NCBI GenBank assembly: GCA_963942565.1
Contig: OZ012695.1
Span: 7,861,304-7,925,303, forward strand
Direction of reading: 5' to 3'
Length of the DNA stretch: 64,000 nucleotides
Source of the DNA: Maea johnstoni
Taxonomy: Eukaryota > Annelida > Polychaeta > Spionida > Magelonidae
In this document: positions 1 to 10,941 of the stretch, piece by piece
Layout of the letters: each line of letters opens with the position of its first letter
Numbering within the stretch: the stretch's first letter is position 1
Translations under genes and position numbers: made by a program
The notes under the pieces: model-generated
The model's input: the letters and a program-made list of their open reading frames with translations, nothing else
Databases searched by the model: none
What the model was told of the DNA's origin: nothing

Positions 1-139
1 GTTTTATAATCTTAGAAAGAAGTTCTGAAGCAGCAATTTCTGCCATTTTAAATTTCCGATGAGACTTTTCTTTATTGATATTATTGATGTATCAAAAATT
101 GATATGCATCTGTATCCTATACTTATACTATTTTCACAG
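1..139 (+). other. Intron or 5' flank of zinc-finger gene A
   Basis: This AT-rich leader ends in a pyrimidine-rich run and a CAG at 137-139. The same block, with the same ending, precedes gene B (to 13544) and gene C (to 30147), which fits a conserved 3' splice site. Anything further upstream of gene A is outside the window. The splice-site reading is inference from conservation among three copies. Confidence 0.4.
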
Positions 140-412
140 GTTGAGAAAGAAACAGTCAAGGATCTAATTTGTGCCTCTTCCGCTAAAGATAGGTTTTTGC
201 GCAAACAACTCCAAGTGATACATTTCCCAAGCAAGATTACATGAAACAGGGGACCATTTCATTGCTCAGGCAAAGAACTAGCGGTGTTGATCGAGGGTTA
301 AGAAGTTCACTTTCATGTATATTTTCATTTTATCAGATGAAGAATTGCTGCTCATCTGTTTTGGAATTTAAGAGTCCTGTGAAACTACCACGCACGTCTG
401 GATGGAACTCCC
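140..412 (+). other. Putative 5' untranslated exon of gene A
   Basis: It starts after the acceptor-like CAG at 137-139 and runs to the first ATG of the zinc-finger frame. It matches 13545-13735 (B) and 30148-30256 plus 31418-31515 (C). Copy A has an ATG at 337 equivalent to the B and C start codons. A 4-bp insertion at about 401-404 (an extra ATGG relative to B and C) puts that ATG out of frame with the fingers: the reading from 241 or 337 ends at 423, overlapping the finger frame that starts at 413. Translation from 337 would therefore give only a short peptide. Confidence 0.45.
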
Positions 413-2347
413 ATGATGGATAAACAAGTACACAGCGGGGAAACACCTTTTGAGTGCCACATATGTGATAAGGCATTCAAAGCTTTACCTAACCTAAAAC
501 AGCATCTAAAGTTTCACACTACGAACAGACCTCATTCTTGTGAGATTTGTAGCAAATCCTTTAAGATCCCAGCACATCTGCGAAGCCATAGGTTAAGACA
601 CGTACAGAATAAACAATATAAGTGTGATGTATGTGATAAGAAGTATGCCATATTTTTGGACTTAAAATACCATAAAAGAATACATGAAAAGACAAAAACA
701 TATAAGTGTAATTTATGTGGTGAGACTTTTCCCACAATTTTATCGCGGAAAGAGCACAAGAAATCACACCCTGCTGAAAAAACACACCAATGTGACATAT
801 GTGATATCATGTGTGCCCATGCTTCAAACTTGAAAAAGCACCTCCTTGTTCACACTGGAGAAAAGCCATACAAGTGTGAGGTTTGTGAAAAAGCCTTCAC
901 CAGCTCCTCATACTTGAATAAGCACAAGAGAATTCACACTGGTGAAAAACCATATCAGTGTGAGATTTGTGACAAAACCTTCTCACAAAAGAGTGGACTT
1001 ACGTCTCATATCAAAATCCACACTGGGGTAAAACCATTCCAGTGTGATGCATGTGATATGGCTTTCTATACATCTTCAACGCTGAGAGACCATAAGAGAA
1101 AACATACCGGCGAAAAACCGTATAAGTGTGATGTTTGTGGCAAAGCATTTTCACTGTTAGCAACCCTAAAAGAACATATAAGACAACATACTGGTGAAAG
1201 ACCCTATCAGTGTGACATTTGTGATAAGGATTTTGTCGCGGCAAGAGCTCTGAGGAGGCACAAAGATATTCACCTGGGGATAAAACAGTACCAATGTGAT
1301 AAATGTGATAAAGCATATTTCACTTATGCATCCTTTAGACATCACAAATTAACACATGCTGAAGAAAAACCATACAAGTGTGAGCTATGCGATAAGGGAT
1401 TTTTTAAACCTTCTTATCTGAGAAAGCACCAAAAAACGCATCAGGGTATACGTCCTGTAAAATCTCTCATGCAGGACCAAAGAAAAAAGACTGCTAAAAA
1501 ATTACATACAGAAAATTTGCCAAAAACTCTCACACATAACCAAAGAACTAAGACACGTGGAGAACTAGATCCAAATGTTGCTAAGAAAAGGTTACAATGT
1601 GATATCTGCGGCAAAACATTTCACGATAAAGCAAAGCTAAAAGTTCATACAAGGATCCACACAGGAGAAAAACCATTTCAGTGTGATACATGTGGAAAGG
1701 CATATGCCCGCTCTTATCTTCTGACTTATCACGAAAGAACACATACAGGTGAAAAACCCTACAAGTGTGACTTATGTGATAAGGCATTTTCTCGCAGGCA
1801 ATCTCTGTCACGACATAAAGAAACACACAGTGGATATAAAGCTTATAAGTGTGACCAATGTGATATGGCATTCAAACAGTATGATGGTCTGTCTATACAC
1901 AGGAGAAAACACAGTGGAAAAATACCTTTTCAGTGTGAGCTATGTGATAAGGTCTTCTACCAGTCTTCAGAGTTTGTACTACATAGAAGAATGCACACTG
2001 GGGAAAAACCATTCAAATGTAAGCAATGTGAAAAGGCATTCTACCAGTCCTCTGCTCTAAAACAACATGAACTAAGGCACACAGGTGAGAAACCTTTCCA
2101 GTGCGAAGTGTGTGGTAAGGCCTTCTACGAATCTTCTGCACTTAAAAAGCATAAAGAAATGCACCTTAAAAATCGAAAGAAACCATTGAAGAAAAAAGCA
2201 CATTCTGATTGGAGTGATGAGACAAGCAGTGATGAGGATATTTCAGATGAGACAATGAGTTATGAGGAAAATAATGAGGGTGTTCAACACGAGGAAAGTA
2301 TTGATAAGGGTGTTCAACATGAGGAAAGTAATGGTAAGGGTGTTTAA
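413..2347 (+). CDS. C2H2 zinc-finger protein A, 19 fingers, short acidic repeat tail
   Basis: This 644-residue protein is probably a nuclear DNA-binding transcription regulator. From about residue 13 to 583 it carries 19 C2H2 fingers (CxxC, 12 residues, HxxxH), mostly joined by TGEKP-like linkers. Fingers 12 and 13 are separated by a basic linker; B has two more fingers there. After the last finger come a lysine-rich stretch (KKPLKKK, possible nuclear localisation signal), an acidic Ser/Asp/Glu linker and three units of the acidic decapeptide repeat, then TAA at 2345-2347. The start is taken at 413 (ATGATGG; the second ATG at 416 is equally possible) because a 4-bp insertion disconnects the start used by B and C. 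No KRAB, SCAN, BTB or ZAD domain is seen. The repeat array continues for 2.3 kb beyond the stop. Whether the gene is expressed cannot be told. Confidence 0.88.
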   Translation: MMDKQVHSGETPFECHICDKAFKALPNLKQHLKFHTTNRPHSCEICSKSFKIPAHLRSHRLRHVQNKQYKCDVCDKKYAIFLDLKYHKRIHEKTKTYKCNLCGETFPTILSRKEHKKSHPAEKTHQCDICDIMCAHASNLKKHLLVHTGEKPYKCEVCEKAFTSSSYLNKHKRIHTGEKPYQCEICDKTFSQKSGLTSHIKIHTGVKPFQCDACDMAFYTSSTLRDHKRKHTGEKPYKCDVCGKAFSLLATLKEHIRQHTGERPYQCDICDKDFVAARALRRHKDIHLGIKQYQCDKCDKAYFTYASFRHHKLTHAEEKPYKCELCDKGFFKPSYLRKHQKTHQGIRPVKSLMQDQRKKTAKKLHTENLPKTLTHNQRTKTRGELDPNVAKKRLQCDICGKTFHDKAKLKVHTRIHTGEKPFQCDTCGKAYARSYLLTYHERTHTGEKPYKCDLCDKAFSRRQSLSRHKETHSGYKAYKCDQCDMAFKQYDGLSIHRRKHSGKIPFQCELCDKVFYQSSEFVLHRRMHTGEKPFKCKQCEKAFYQSSALKQHELRHTGEKPFQCEVCGKAFYESSALKKHKEMHLKNRKKPLKKKAHSDWSDETSSDEDISDETMSYEENNEGVQHEESIDKGVQHEESNGKGV

Positions 2348-4668
2348 CATGAAGAAAGCAATGATGAGGGTGTTCAACATGAGGAAAGTAATGATAAGGG
2401 TGTTCAACATGAGGAAAGTAATGGTGATGGTGTTCAACATGAGGAAAGTAATGGTAAGGGTGTTTAACATGAAGAAAGCAATGATGATGGTGTTCAACAT
2501 GAGGAAAGTAATGATAAGGGGTTCAACATGAGGAAAGTAATGATGAGGGTGTTCAACATGAGGAAAGTAATGATGAGGGTGTTCAACATGAGGAAATTAA
2601 TGGTAAGGGTGTTCAACATGAAGAAAGTAATGATGAGGGTGTTCGACATGAGGAAGGAAAGTAATGGTAATGGTGTTCAACATGAGGAAAGTGATGGTGT
2701 TCAGCATGAGAAAAGTAATGGTAAGGGTGTTTAACATGAAGAAAGCAATGATGAGGGTGTTCAACATGAGGAAAGTAATGGTGATGGTGTTCAACATGAG
2801 GAAAGTAATGATGAGGGTGTTGGCCATGAGGAAAGTAATGGTAATGGTGTTCAACATGAGGAAAGTAATGGTAATGGTGTTTCAACATGAGGAAAGTAAT
2901 GGTGAGGGTGTTCAACATGAGGAAAGTAATGATGAGGGTGTTCAACATGAAGAAAGTAATGATGAGGGTGTTCGACATGAGGAAGGAAAGTAATGGTAAT
3001 GGTGTTCAACATGAGGAAAGTAATGGTGAGGGTGTTTGACATGAGGAAAGTAGTGATAAGGGTGTTCAACATGAGGAAAGTAATGATGAGGGTGTTCAAC
3101 ATGAGGAAAGTAATGTTGAGGGTGTTCATCATGAGGAAAGTAATGATGAGGGTGTTCAACATGAGGAAATTAATGGTAATGGTGTTCAACATGAGGAAAG
3201 TAATAGTGAGGGTGTTTGACATGAGGAAAGTAGTGATAAGGGTGTTCAACATGAGGAAAGTAATGATGAGGGTGTTCAACATGAGGAAAGTAATGTTGAG
3301 GGTGTTCAACATGAGGAAAGTAATGATGAGGGTGTTCAACATGAGGAAAGTAGTGATAAGGGTGTTCAACATGAGGAAAGTAATGATGAGGGTGTTCAAC
3401 ATGAGGAAAGTAATGTTGAGGGTGTTCAACATGAGGAAAGTAATGATGAGGGTGTTCAACATGAGGAAAGTAGTGATGATGGTGTTCAACATGAGGAAAG
3501 TAATGATGAGGGTGTTCAACATGAGGAAATTAATGGTAAGGGTGTTAAACATGAAGAAAGTAATGATGAGGGTGTTCGACATGAGGAAGGAAAGTAATGG
3601 TAATGGTGTTCAACATGAGGAAAGTAATGGTGAGGGTGTTTGACATGAGGAAAGTAATGATGAGGGTGTTCAATATGAGGAAAGTAATGATGAGGGTGTT
3701 CAACATGAGGAAAGTAGTGATAAGGGTGTTCAACATGAGGAAAGTAATGTTGAGGGTGTTCAACATGAGGAAAGTAATGATGAGGGTGTTCAACATGAGG
3801 AAAGTGGTTATGAGGGTGTTCGACATGAGGAAAGTAATGATGAGGGTGTTCAACATGAGGAAAGTAATGTTGAGGGTGTTCAACATGAGGAAAGTAATGA
3901 TGAGGGTGTTCAACATGAGGAAAGTGGTTATGAGGGTGTTCGACATGAAGAAAGTCATGATGAGGGTGTTCAACATGAGGAAAGTAATGATGAGGGTGTT
4001 CAACATGAGGAAAGTAATGATGAGGGTGTTCAACATGAGGAAAGTAATGGTGAGGGTGTTAGACATGAGGAAAGTAATGATGAGGGTGTTCAACATGAGG
4101 AAAGTAATGATGAGGGTGTTCAACATGAGGAAAGTAATGATGAGGGTGTTCAACATTAGGAAAGTAATGATGAGGGTGTTCAACATGAGGAAAGTAATGA
4201 TGAGGTTGTTCAACATGAGGAAAGTAATGATGAGGGTGTTCAATATGATGAAAGTAGTGATGATGGTGTTCAACATGAGGAAAGTAATGATGATGGTGTT
4301 CAACATGAAGAAAGTAATGATGAGGTTGTTCGACATGAGGAAAGTAGTGATGAGGGTGTTCAATATGAGGAAAGTAATGATGAGGGTGTTCAACATGAGG
4401 AAAGTAATGGTAATGGTGTTCAACATGAGGAAAGTAATGATAAGGGTGTTCAACATGAGGAAAGTAATGGTAATGGTGTTCAACATGAGGAAAGTAGTGA
4501 TAAGGGTGTTCAACATGAGGAAAGTAGTGATGAGGGTGTGCGACATGAGGAAAGCAATGATAAGGGTGTTCATCATGAGGATAGTAATGAGTTTGTTGGA
4601 CAAGAGGAAAATAATGATGAGGGTGTTCAACATGAGGAAAGTGGTTATAAGGGTGTTCGACATGAAGT
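2261..4668 (+). repeat. 30-bp minisatellite of gene A (about 80 units)
   Basis: Tandem 30-bp units, consensus GAGGAAAGTAATGATGAGGG then TGTTCAACAT, start inside the gene A coding region and run far past its stop. Units differ by single bases. There are small indels: a 4-bp GGAA duplication at about 2653, 2983 and 3587, an extra T at about 2881, and a short unit at about 2690. A unit carrying TTTAACATGAAG recurs at 2343, 2463 and 2730, so stop-bearing units were themselves amplified. Higher-order blocks of 6 units (3038 and 3218) and about 20 units (2979 and 3579) are visible. In gene B the same array is indel-free. Confidence 0.95.
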
Positions 4669-4971
4669 GTTGATGTAAAAGCTGGGGATGAAGCATTATG
4701 TGATGTGAAAATCAGAGATGAGAGAGTTTGTGATGAGGAAACGAGAGATGGTATGATAAGCGATGCTTTGAGCCATGAGACAATAGGTGAAGTTATTTAT
4801 AAGGTTTATAAGAATATACCTTTGCAATTATTGTATTATACGTTGCTTTGGATAGGTATGAAGGATGTGAGATTTTTATCTATTTTATGTTACCTAGAGT
4901 TTAGTCCTGAATAGAAGCTAACTGAATTTCCAATTCATTATCTGTACCTCTTAATTTGTTAATAAGGTTTA
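4664..4971 (+). pseudogene. Detached C-terminal tail and 3' flank of gene A
   Basis: Just after the array, copy A keeps sequence matching the unique C-terminal tail of gene B (shared words CDVKIRDERVC and EETRDGM). It is no longer in the frame of the A fingers: 4 bp are missing at the array/tail junction relative to B, and the array carries frame-shifting indels. The tail frame is open at 4705-4914 and runs through sequence that in B lies downstream of the tail stop, because about 570 bp present in B (17113-17695) are absent here. I read it as a relic of a once-longer reading frame, not a separate gene. Confidence 0.6.
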
Positions 4972-5437
4972 GGCCATTCCAATTTATTACTTGTCTTACG
5001 TGCTCAGGAGGTAGGAAATGAGCCATTTTGGAATAAAAAAAAAGTTGAAAAATGCGACTTTTTTATTTATTTTATATTTTTTAGAGTCTGACGACTAGGA
5101 CTGGTAGCGATATATTTCTACCAGCCTATTCTCAACTACATAAAATCAATCAATCAATTAATCCCTGTAACCTGAAGGGTGGGAGGTATACCTCCTCAAG
5201 TCTGAGGCTCTACTACAGCAATAATAGCTTCCTGTAGTTGATTAAATCACCCTTACAAAGAATATTCTTAAAACTTGCACTTTTTTTTCTTTTTTTTTGG
5301 AGTCTGACAGAATATTTCAAAACCACTTTTGTCCGTAAGACACCAAAGGTGACTTTTTTTTTCTTTTTTTTTGGGAGTCTGACAGGATTTTTATTCCATA
5401 AAAAGCTCGTAAGACAAGTAATTAAATTGGAGTGGCC
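4972..5437. mobile_element. Harbinger-like MITE (466 bp, TTA target duplication)
   Basis: The ends are inverted repeats of about 29 bp beginning GGCCATTCCAATTTATTACT on the left and, read from the right end, GGCCACTCCAATTTAATTAC. TTA flanks both sides (4969-4971 and 5438-5440). The matching place in copy B (about 17870-17885) is an empty site with one TTA. A 3-bp TWA duplication with GG-starting ends is typical of PIF/Harbinger elements. The interior has repeated T-rich/GAGTCTGAC segments and no transposase. Confidence 0.8.
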
Positions 5438-5489
5438 TTATTAGAATATAATAATTTATTAGTATATACCTTTGCAATTGTTGTATTCT

Positions 5490-5734
5490 TTGCAGTTTTC
5501 AACTTTGCGAATTGGCTGAAGATTGTGTAGAGAGCAAGTTTTGCAAATTTAAAGGAAATTGATTTCTCCTGTTTTCAACTTTGCGCATTGAGTGCCAGCT
5601 ATAAACTTAAAGTGGCAGCACTATTCATTACAAATTTAAATTTTGCGTTCGAGTTTAAACGCTAAAAAACGCAAAAACCAAACTAACACAATCTTTTCCG
5701 AATTTACAGCATATTCTGAAATACTGGCCGCCAG
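5490..5734. repeat. Partial copy of dispersed repeat R
   Basis: It matches the end of the longer repeat at 19209-20430 (shared word GAGTGCCAGCTATA and the run through CTGGCC). It sits head-to-tail against the fuller copy beginning at about 5735. It replaces the sequence that follows the shared 3' flank in copy B, so it inserted in or rearranged the 3' flank of gene A. Confidence 0.55.
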
Positions 5735-6840
5735 AGGCCTTTTTTGTTTATTTTCCTGACTGCCAAGTGTCATGGCCATACTTCACAGATTATCTCTATT
5801 TTCACACAGAGACATTTTATCACATCTGTTGATGCAATATTATCATACATTGTAACGGTACATGGTATAAGTAGCATTTGTAAGGTAGTATAAGTTATTG
5901 TACATTTATATACATTATTTGCAAAAATAAAGTGTTGACATTATTCATTTGTTTTCATAGTGGTTTGTTAGTACTCCCTGTCTAAAAAAAAATGGTTATT
6001 TCCCCCAAAAATTCAAAATTGAAAATTCTTCATATAAATATTTGCTTGTCCAAAAAGGAGGTCTTCAGGAAACTGCCCTTCCAAAAGACAGGCAGGACCT
6101 ATCCCCACAGGGAGTCTGCACAAAGATTATTTAAAAAACATTTTTAATGTTCCCATAAGCCTCAAAATTTCTAACAGAAAGTGGATTACATAGTAAATGC
6201 TTATTTTCTGGCCCTGTTTTAATTTAAGGTACCTGTCACATGACCTTAGGCCTAGGGGGTGTTCATATCTGTTACTGTAGATTCACAAAAGATTGTGTAG
6301 AGTAAATTTTGCCAAAGGTTTATTATACTAAAGGTGACCAACTCTGGCGGAAAGGCTATCATTCCCTATATCCACAAGCAAATGCTTTAAGGGATAAATA
6401 TAGAACACTCCAGCAGGAATGTTCAGGACTTTTATTGTCTTTTAACGACATTAGCCACTTGTCTTATCAGTATCCAGTATGGGGTGTCATGTAGTCCCGT
6501 TCACTTAATGAGAAAACCATCTGTTAAACAGCTACGCAGGGCTTCCATTTATAGATCCTAGGGCCACACAGTTGAGGAAAAACTTAGTCCAGTCCGTCAC
6601 CTTTAGTATAATAAGCCTTTGATTTTGCTAATTTAAAGGAAATCGTTTTTTGCGGCTTTTAACTTTGTGAATTGGCCGCAACATGGAGTGCCAGCTATAC
6701 ACTTAAAATGGCAGCGCTATTCATTGCAAATTTTAATATTGCGTCCGCGGCTAAACACTAAAAAAATGCGAAAACCAAACTAACGCAATCTTCCCCGAAT
6801 TTACAGCATATTCTAAAGTACTGGCCAATAGCTAGGCGAT
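5735..6840. repeat. Dispersed repeat R, copy 1
   Basis: A repeat of about 800 bp (excluding the 309-bp insertion inside it) that recurs at 19209-20430 and 24463-25258. It starts near TTTGTTTATTTTCCTGACTG and ends near CTGGCCAATAGC. It contains an AATAAAGTG motif and segments with repeated GTCC/AAAA words. No coding potential or clear terminal structure was seen, so its class is unknown. Confidence 0.6.
6313..6621. mobile_element. 309-bp TIR element with 7-bp target duplication
   Basis: The ends are inverted repeats of about 26 bp starting CAAAGGTTTATTATACTAAA, with one mismatch between arms. ATTTTGC flanks both sides (6306-6312 and 6622-6628). The duplicated spacer at about 25036-25046 is the empty site. 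No coding sequence. A 7-bp duplication is unusual (P-like elements give 7-8 bp), so I leave the superfamily open. Confidence 0.8.
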
Positions 6841-7543
6841 GGTAAGGGAAAGCTCTTTAGTTTGTAGTTGAGGAGCATTCTGCCAACCTTAGAAGTGAAG
6901 TCTGTAGAGGCAGGTGAGTGTCCACCTTAAGGAGTTCAGAATATGGGTTTGGGACCGTTTAAAATGTCCACATTAGAGGGTTGGAGGGAATATGACCAGT
7001 AGTGGGGTGTCCACAATATAGGGGCTATATTATATGATGAGTAAGATGGAAATTGTTAAGGAACCAAAAATATGTCTACTATAGTGAGGTCGTCCATATT
7101 AGAGGAGCGTCCACTTCCATGGTTTCACTGTATACAGATTTCAATAAACGTTAAGATTGGGGTTCTCTGACCTGAATAAACATAAGTTTGGCCGTGCATA
7201 AAATATTGTTCATTTCAATAAAAGGGCTTCCAAAGAAAAGGCTGAATGATTTATTCAGAATTAATTCATTCAGAACTATGTACATATGAATCAAATTGAT
7301 AAGATATGTTACGGAGAGTGTATGCAAAAAAGCTCCTGAGTTGCCACCTCATCATAAAGGTCAACTTGCTCTTCGTATGTTTATCCTGAATGTTATGACT
7401 AAAGTTGTGAGAGAATAAACATGAAATATAAAGCCAAGCTACGAAGAAAAATGATTAAGGCAGGAGAAAAAAAAAGAAAAAAGAAAGGTTTGAACGAACG
7501 AAAGTTAGTTGGTATTGCTTGTAGTGACAGGGTGTTGGTTGCT

Positions 7544-7771
7544 TTAACCCTTCCAATGTTGAGGCTACTTTAGTCCAAAGCACAAGGATGAAAAGATGTT
7601 TGAAAACCGTTAAAACACTGACATGTTGGACAATTGTTGGTACTCATTCGATAGCTCTTGCTGAGTGCTCTCAATTGAGTACCCATATGCCAGGGTTTCA
7701 GTCATTTTTCAGGTTTTTTGAGTCATTTTGTATTGGCCAAATTAGCCACCAGCTGCACATTAAAAGATTAA
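7544..7771 (+). mobile_element. TTAA-flanked MITE, family 1
   Basis: It begins TTAACCCTTCCAATGTTGAG and ends near TTAA at 7768-7771; better-kept copies end AGGGTTAA. The TTAA target with CCCT ends resembles piggyBac-type MITEs. This is the same insertion event as 25978-26203 because both lie in the duplicated spacer. Confidence 0.65.
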
Positions 7772-8210
7772 GATGATTAACGATCCTTCCATCTGTTATT
7801 GATGAGCCGTTTGGTATTGCGTATCCACGTGCATTCTCCTGAGATAAGGCTACATACAGTTTTGCTCGTCCCTTAAATACTAGTATATTATACACTCAGC
7901 CTTATATGGTTCTTACCTTTTGAGACCCAATGTGATACTCTTTATAATATAAATTGCATCCGAACACTATAACTGTCAGCAATAAACAGAGAGACCTGTA
8001 CAGCGACAGCAAAAGACCATGTAACTTTATAGGAATATTGTGGTTTCTAACGAGTACTCCATATGTTCCCTCCAGTTACATTAGCCATAACCTAGTGTGT
8101 TAAGCAGACGTGCATTGTATTTACAATTCAAATGTACGCTAAATTGATCAAGATAAAACATTGCAAATTAGAAACTGTGATCCTAATCAGGTGAGGTCAT
8201 AGAAATTATG

Positions 8211-8214
<4 letters not shown>

Positions 8215-8243
<29 letters not shown>
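8215..8243 (+). repeat. (GA)n microsatellite
   Basis: A pure GA run. The duplicated spacer has a long (TA)n run at the matching place (26663-26840), so the two copies carry different simple repeats at one site. Confidence 0.9.
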
Positions 8244-8245
<2 letters not shown>

Positions 8246-8261
8246 TACGATGGACTAAATT

Positions 8262-8690
8262 TGGGAGCAAATAAAAAATCTTATTTTCACGCCATTTTTG
8301 GGGGAGATAAACATTTTATTTTTATTTTCACACATTTTTGGGGGAAGAGAAAATGAAAAACTTTATTTTCACGACCGTTTTTGGTGGGAAAGAAAAAAAA
8401 ACTATTTTCACAAACTTTTGGGGGGATTTTTCATTATATCAAATAGCAACTTAATTTTCACAGCGAAAAGTAAAAAATATATATAATTCCACACCTTTTT
8501 GGGATAGGGAAAAAACACTATTTTCACGACCGTCTTTGGGTAGAGACAATTTTAAAATACGATTATTTTCATCACCGTTTTTTGGGGAGAGAAAATTAAA
8601 AACTTTTTTCACCACCGTTATTTTGGGAGACAAAATTGAAAAAAAACTTTATTTCACCATTTTTTTGAGGATACTATATTAAATAGCAAA
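8262..8690 (+). repeat. Diverged tandem repeat (about 50-60 bp units)
   Basis: The words TTTTCAC, CCGTTTTTGG and GGGGAGA followed by AAAA recur every 50-60 bp, with strong divergence between units. The same block is at 26856-27240. No protein is conserved between the two copies. Origin unknown. Confidence 0.65.
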
Positions 8691-9215
8691 GTTTCGCTGG
8701 CTACCGGGGAAGATGATACAAGTAAGCAAACTAAAACAGAAAATTTAGCCTATACAAAATGTTCATTGCGTGAAAGGTCGGGTTATAAATATGGTCAAAT
8801 GATATCCATGTGTGTAGCTCGATAAATAGCGGCACCACCTGGCGGACATTTGCCTAACTATAATTGTAACGCATGCGCAACGCTCACACTTCCGGAAAGG
8901 GAAAGGGAGGCAAGCGTGGAACAGCCGAGTGAACCGGTTATCGCCCGGTTATCCCAGTAAGTATCTACAAAGCGCGTGAACAGGTCGCATGCGGCCAAAC
9001 AGACGTCTTTCATTTGTGGTCACAAATGAATTGGTCGTGCGGCCAGTCGTGACAAGTCTTACAATCACGGAAATTTTAAATGCACTATCCTCTTTGAGCA
9101 GAGGATGCACGGCCACCTTTACCTTGTTCCATTACTTGCGCGAGTAAGCGCTGGGTAAGCGCGAGATCGTTCCAGTTAGGCTATGACGTCACTGTCGCGC
9201 TTACTCGGGCCTGGC

Positions 9216-10223
9216 CACAGGGGCTTGTATCGTTGATCACAGCCTGTACTAGTAATATCTATTTCATAGTACCAGCCTCAGACTCACTAGTCCAATGAAT
9301 CAGCCTCCTTCGCTGGTTGTCTTTATATATGTTGATCCTATGTCCAGCTCTGGAGTCTAATGCAAGTACAATCAAAACAGTTGAGCGTCATTCCGCTGTG
9401 AATATCGGCGGAACGAAAACGGCCGCAAAAAAGTACTTTTAGTTTTGAGTTGATTATACTGACTTGCGTTTCCAATGTCCTTGATATGTGTTTAAAAAAT
9501 CCGTGTGCTTGCTTGTCAGTGTCGTCGCTTATAATTCTATTTCTGAGGCCTAAAACAGGAAGACTTCTAGAAACGAAGTCGAAGGGAAGCCATCTTTATT
9601 TTTTTCAAGACTCGCACGTGAGCAGTTGCATATAAATCCCAGAATTACGGAATCAAAATGAAAAGGAATATATAGTACAACTTACCGAATCAAAGAAGCA
9701 CAACAATACAAAATGATATCATTTAAAGGAAAAGTCACATGAAAGTCATATTTTTTTGTTTTTTTTCACTACACTGTTTTATTTCTTTAAAACTTTCAGT
9801 TTTTTAACGAATTCCAAGAGTTACAAACACACGCCGTAACGATAATCTCGCGAGAGACCATGTGACCACGTTTATTCAAAATGGCTGACACAACATCGTC
9901 TGCACTGAGATAACAGTAAGTTTGAACGAATTTTACCTCTTAAAAGCATTAAAAGCATTATCAGACGTGTTGTGTGCGGCGGACATAGTTTATTTGAAGG
10001 CTGCTAAGTAATACTTGGCAGAGGACGTTGGGGAAAACGAATAAGTTAGATAAATCAACGTAAGTGTTCTCAGAGCCGAGTGCTCATCATGAAAGACCAC
10101 AATTGCAATAAACGTAAGGTGGTGAAAACAATCAAATCTGGACAGAAATTTCGAGCCACCGATCGTTTATTTTAAATGAACTACAGACTCACGAGCGACC
10201 GCTCAACGATACAAGCCCCTGTG
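9216..10223. mobile_element. hAT-like element, 1008 bp, non-autonomous
   Basis: Near-perfect TIRs begin CACAGGGGCTTGTATCGTTG at both ends, flanked by an exact 8-bp duplication GGCCTGGC (9208-9215 and 10224-10231). An 8-bp duplication and CA...TG ends suit hAT elements. No transposase was recognised inside. The 102-bp element at 28326-28427 is a short derivative at a different site. Confidence 0.85.
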
Positions 10224-10941
10224 GGCCTGGCCCAACTAACCGACCCCCATTGTCGGTTACTTGGTTAAGTATCCCACAATGCAACGCGCAAACATGGATG
10301 CTTCGTTTACCGAAAATTATTTTGCTTGTGAAAATAAACTAAAAGATGATCATTATTAACAATAAAATGCTGAAAATTAATTTGTATTTGATGCTTTCGT
10401 AAGCACCTTTAAAAATTAGCAAATCGTTCACTTTTGTTACCAGCATTTAGGAATAATCTTTTAATTTTGCAGTACATGCCCTGGCTTAATATTTCGGTAA
10501 TGTTTATTTTGACATTTGATAGATTAAGTCTTAAATGAATTGAAATTAACATTCGTAATGAAGTGCGGCTTAGACATAGACGATTTCACGGTTGCCATAT
10601 ATGGGCAAAGGTGAAGGCCGTTTGGCAGACGCCATGACACTTTACCCGGTTAAGCACGAAATCCGTTCCTTTACTGGCTTTCACTGCGCATGTCTATGGT
10701 TATCCGAGTAGGTCACTTAGGCCTCATCTAGGTTAGTAAAGGAACACAAACCTTGAAGCCTTGAGGAGGCAACCACAAGGTGATGCTGCGATCGCCACGG
10801 TTACCGGCCTCAAACAGACTGCATGGTGGACAGATGGCTTATGTGACAAGGGCTTTAGGTAGGGTGTTTAAGTTGGACTATGGCTTAGATGACATCTAAG
10901 GACTATGGCCACTTCCTCCAGTCAGAGACGTAGAAGACAGG

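Larger units (their letters stand above)
6841..8870. repeat. Duplicated spacer S, copy 1
   Basis: It matches 25259-27610 almost throughout, apart from microsatellites and insertions. It includes a stretch rich in GTCCAC words (6900-7135) ending in TGGTTTCACTGTA, a TTAA-flanked MITE and a diverged tandem repeat. No gene was recognised; short ORFs here are not conserved between the two copies. Confidence 0.75.

Noticed and set aside
532-1316. Minus-strand ORFs opposite the finger exons of gene A (and the like in B and C)
   Set aside because: Antisense shadows of the repeated finger sequence; no independent evidence.
2261-4668. CRISPR-like regular repeats
   Set aside because: Units are contiguous 30-bp coding repeats without spacers, in a eukaryotic zinc-finger gene.
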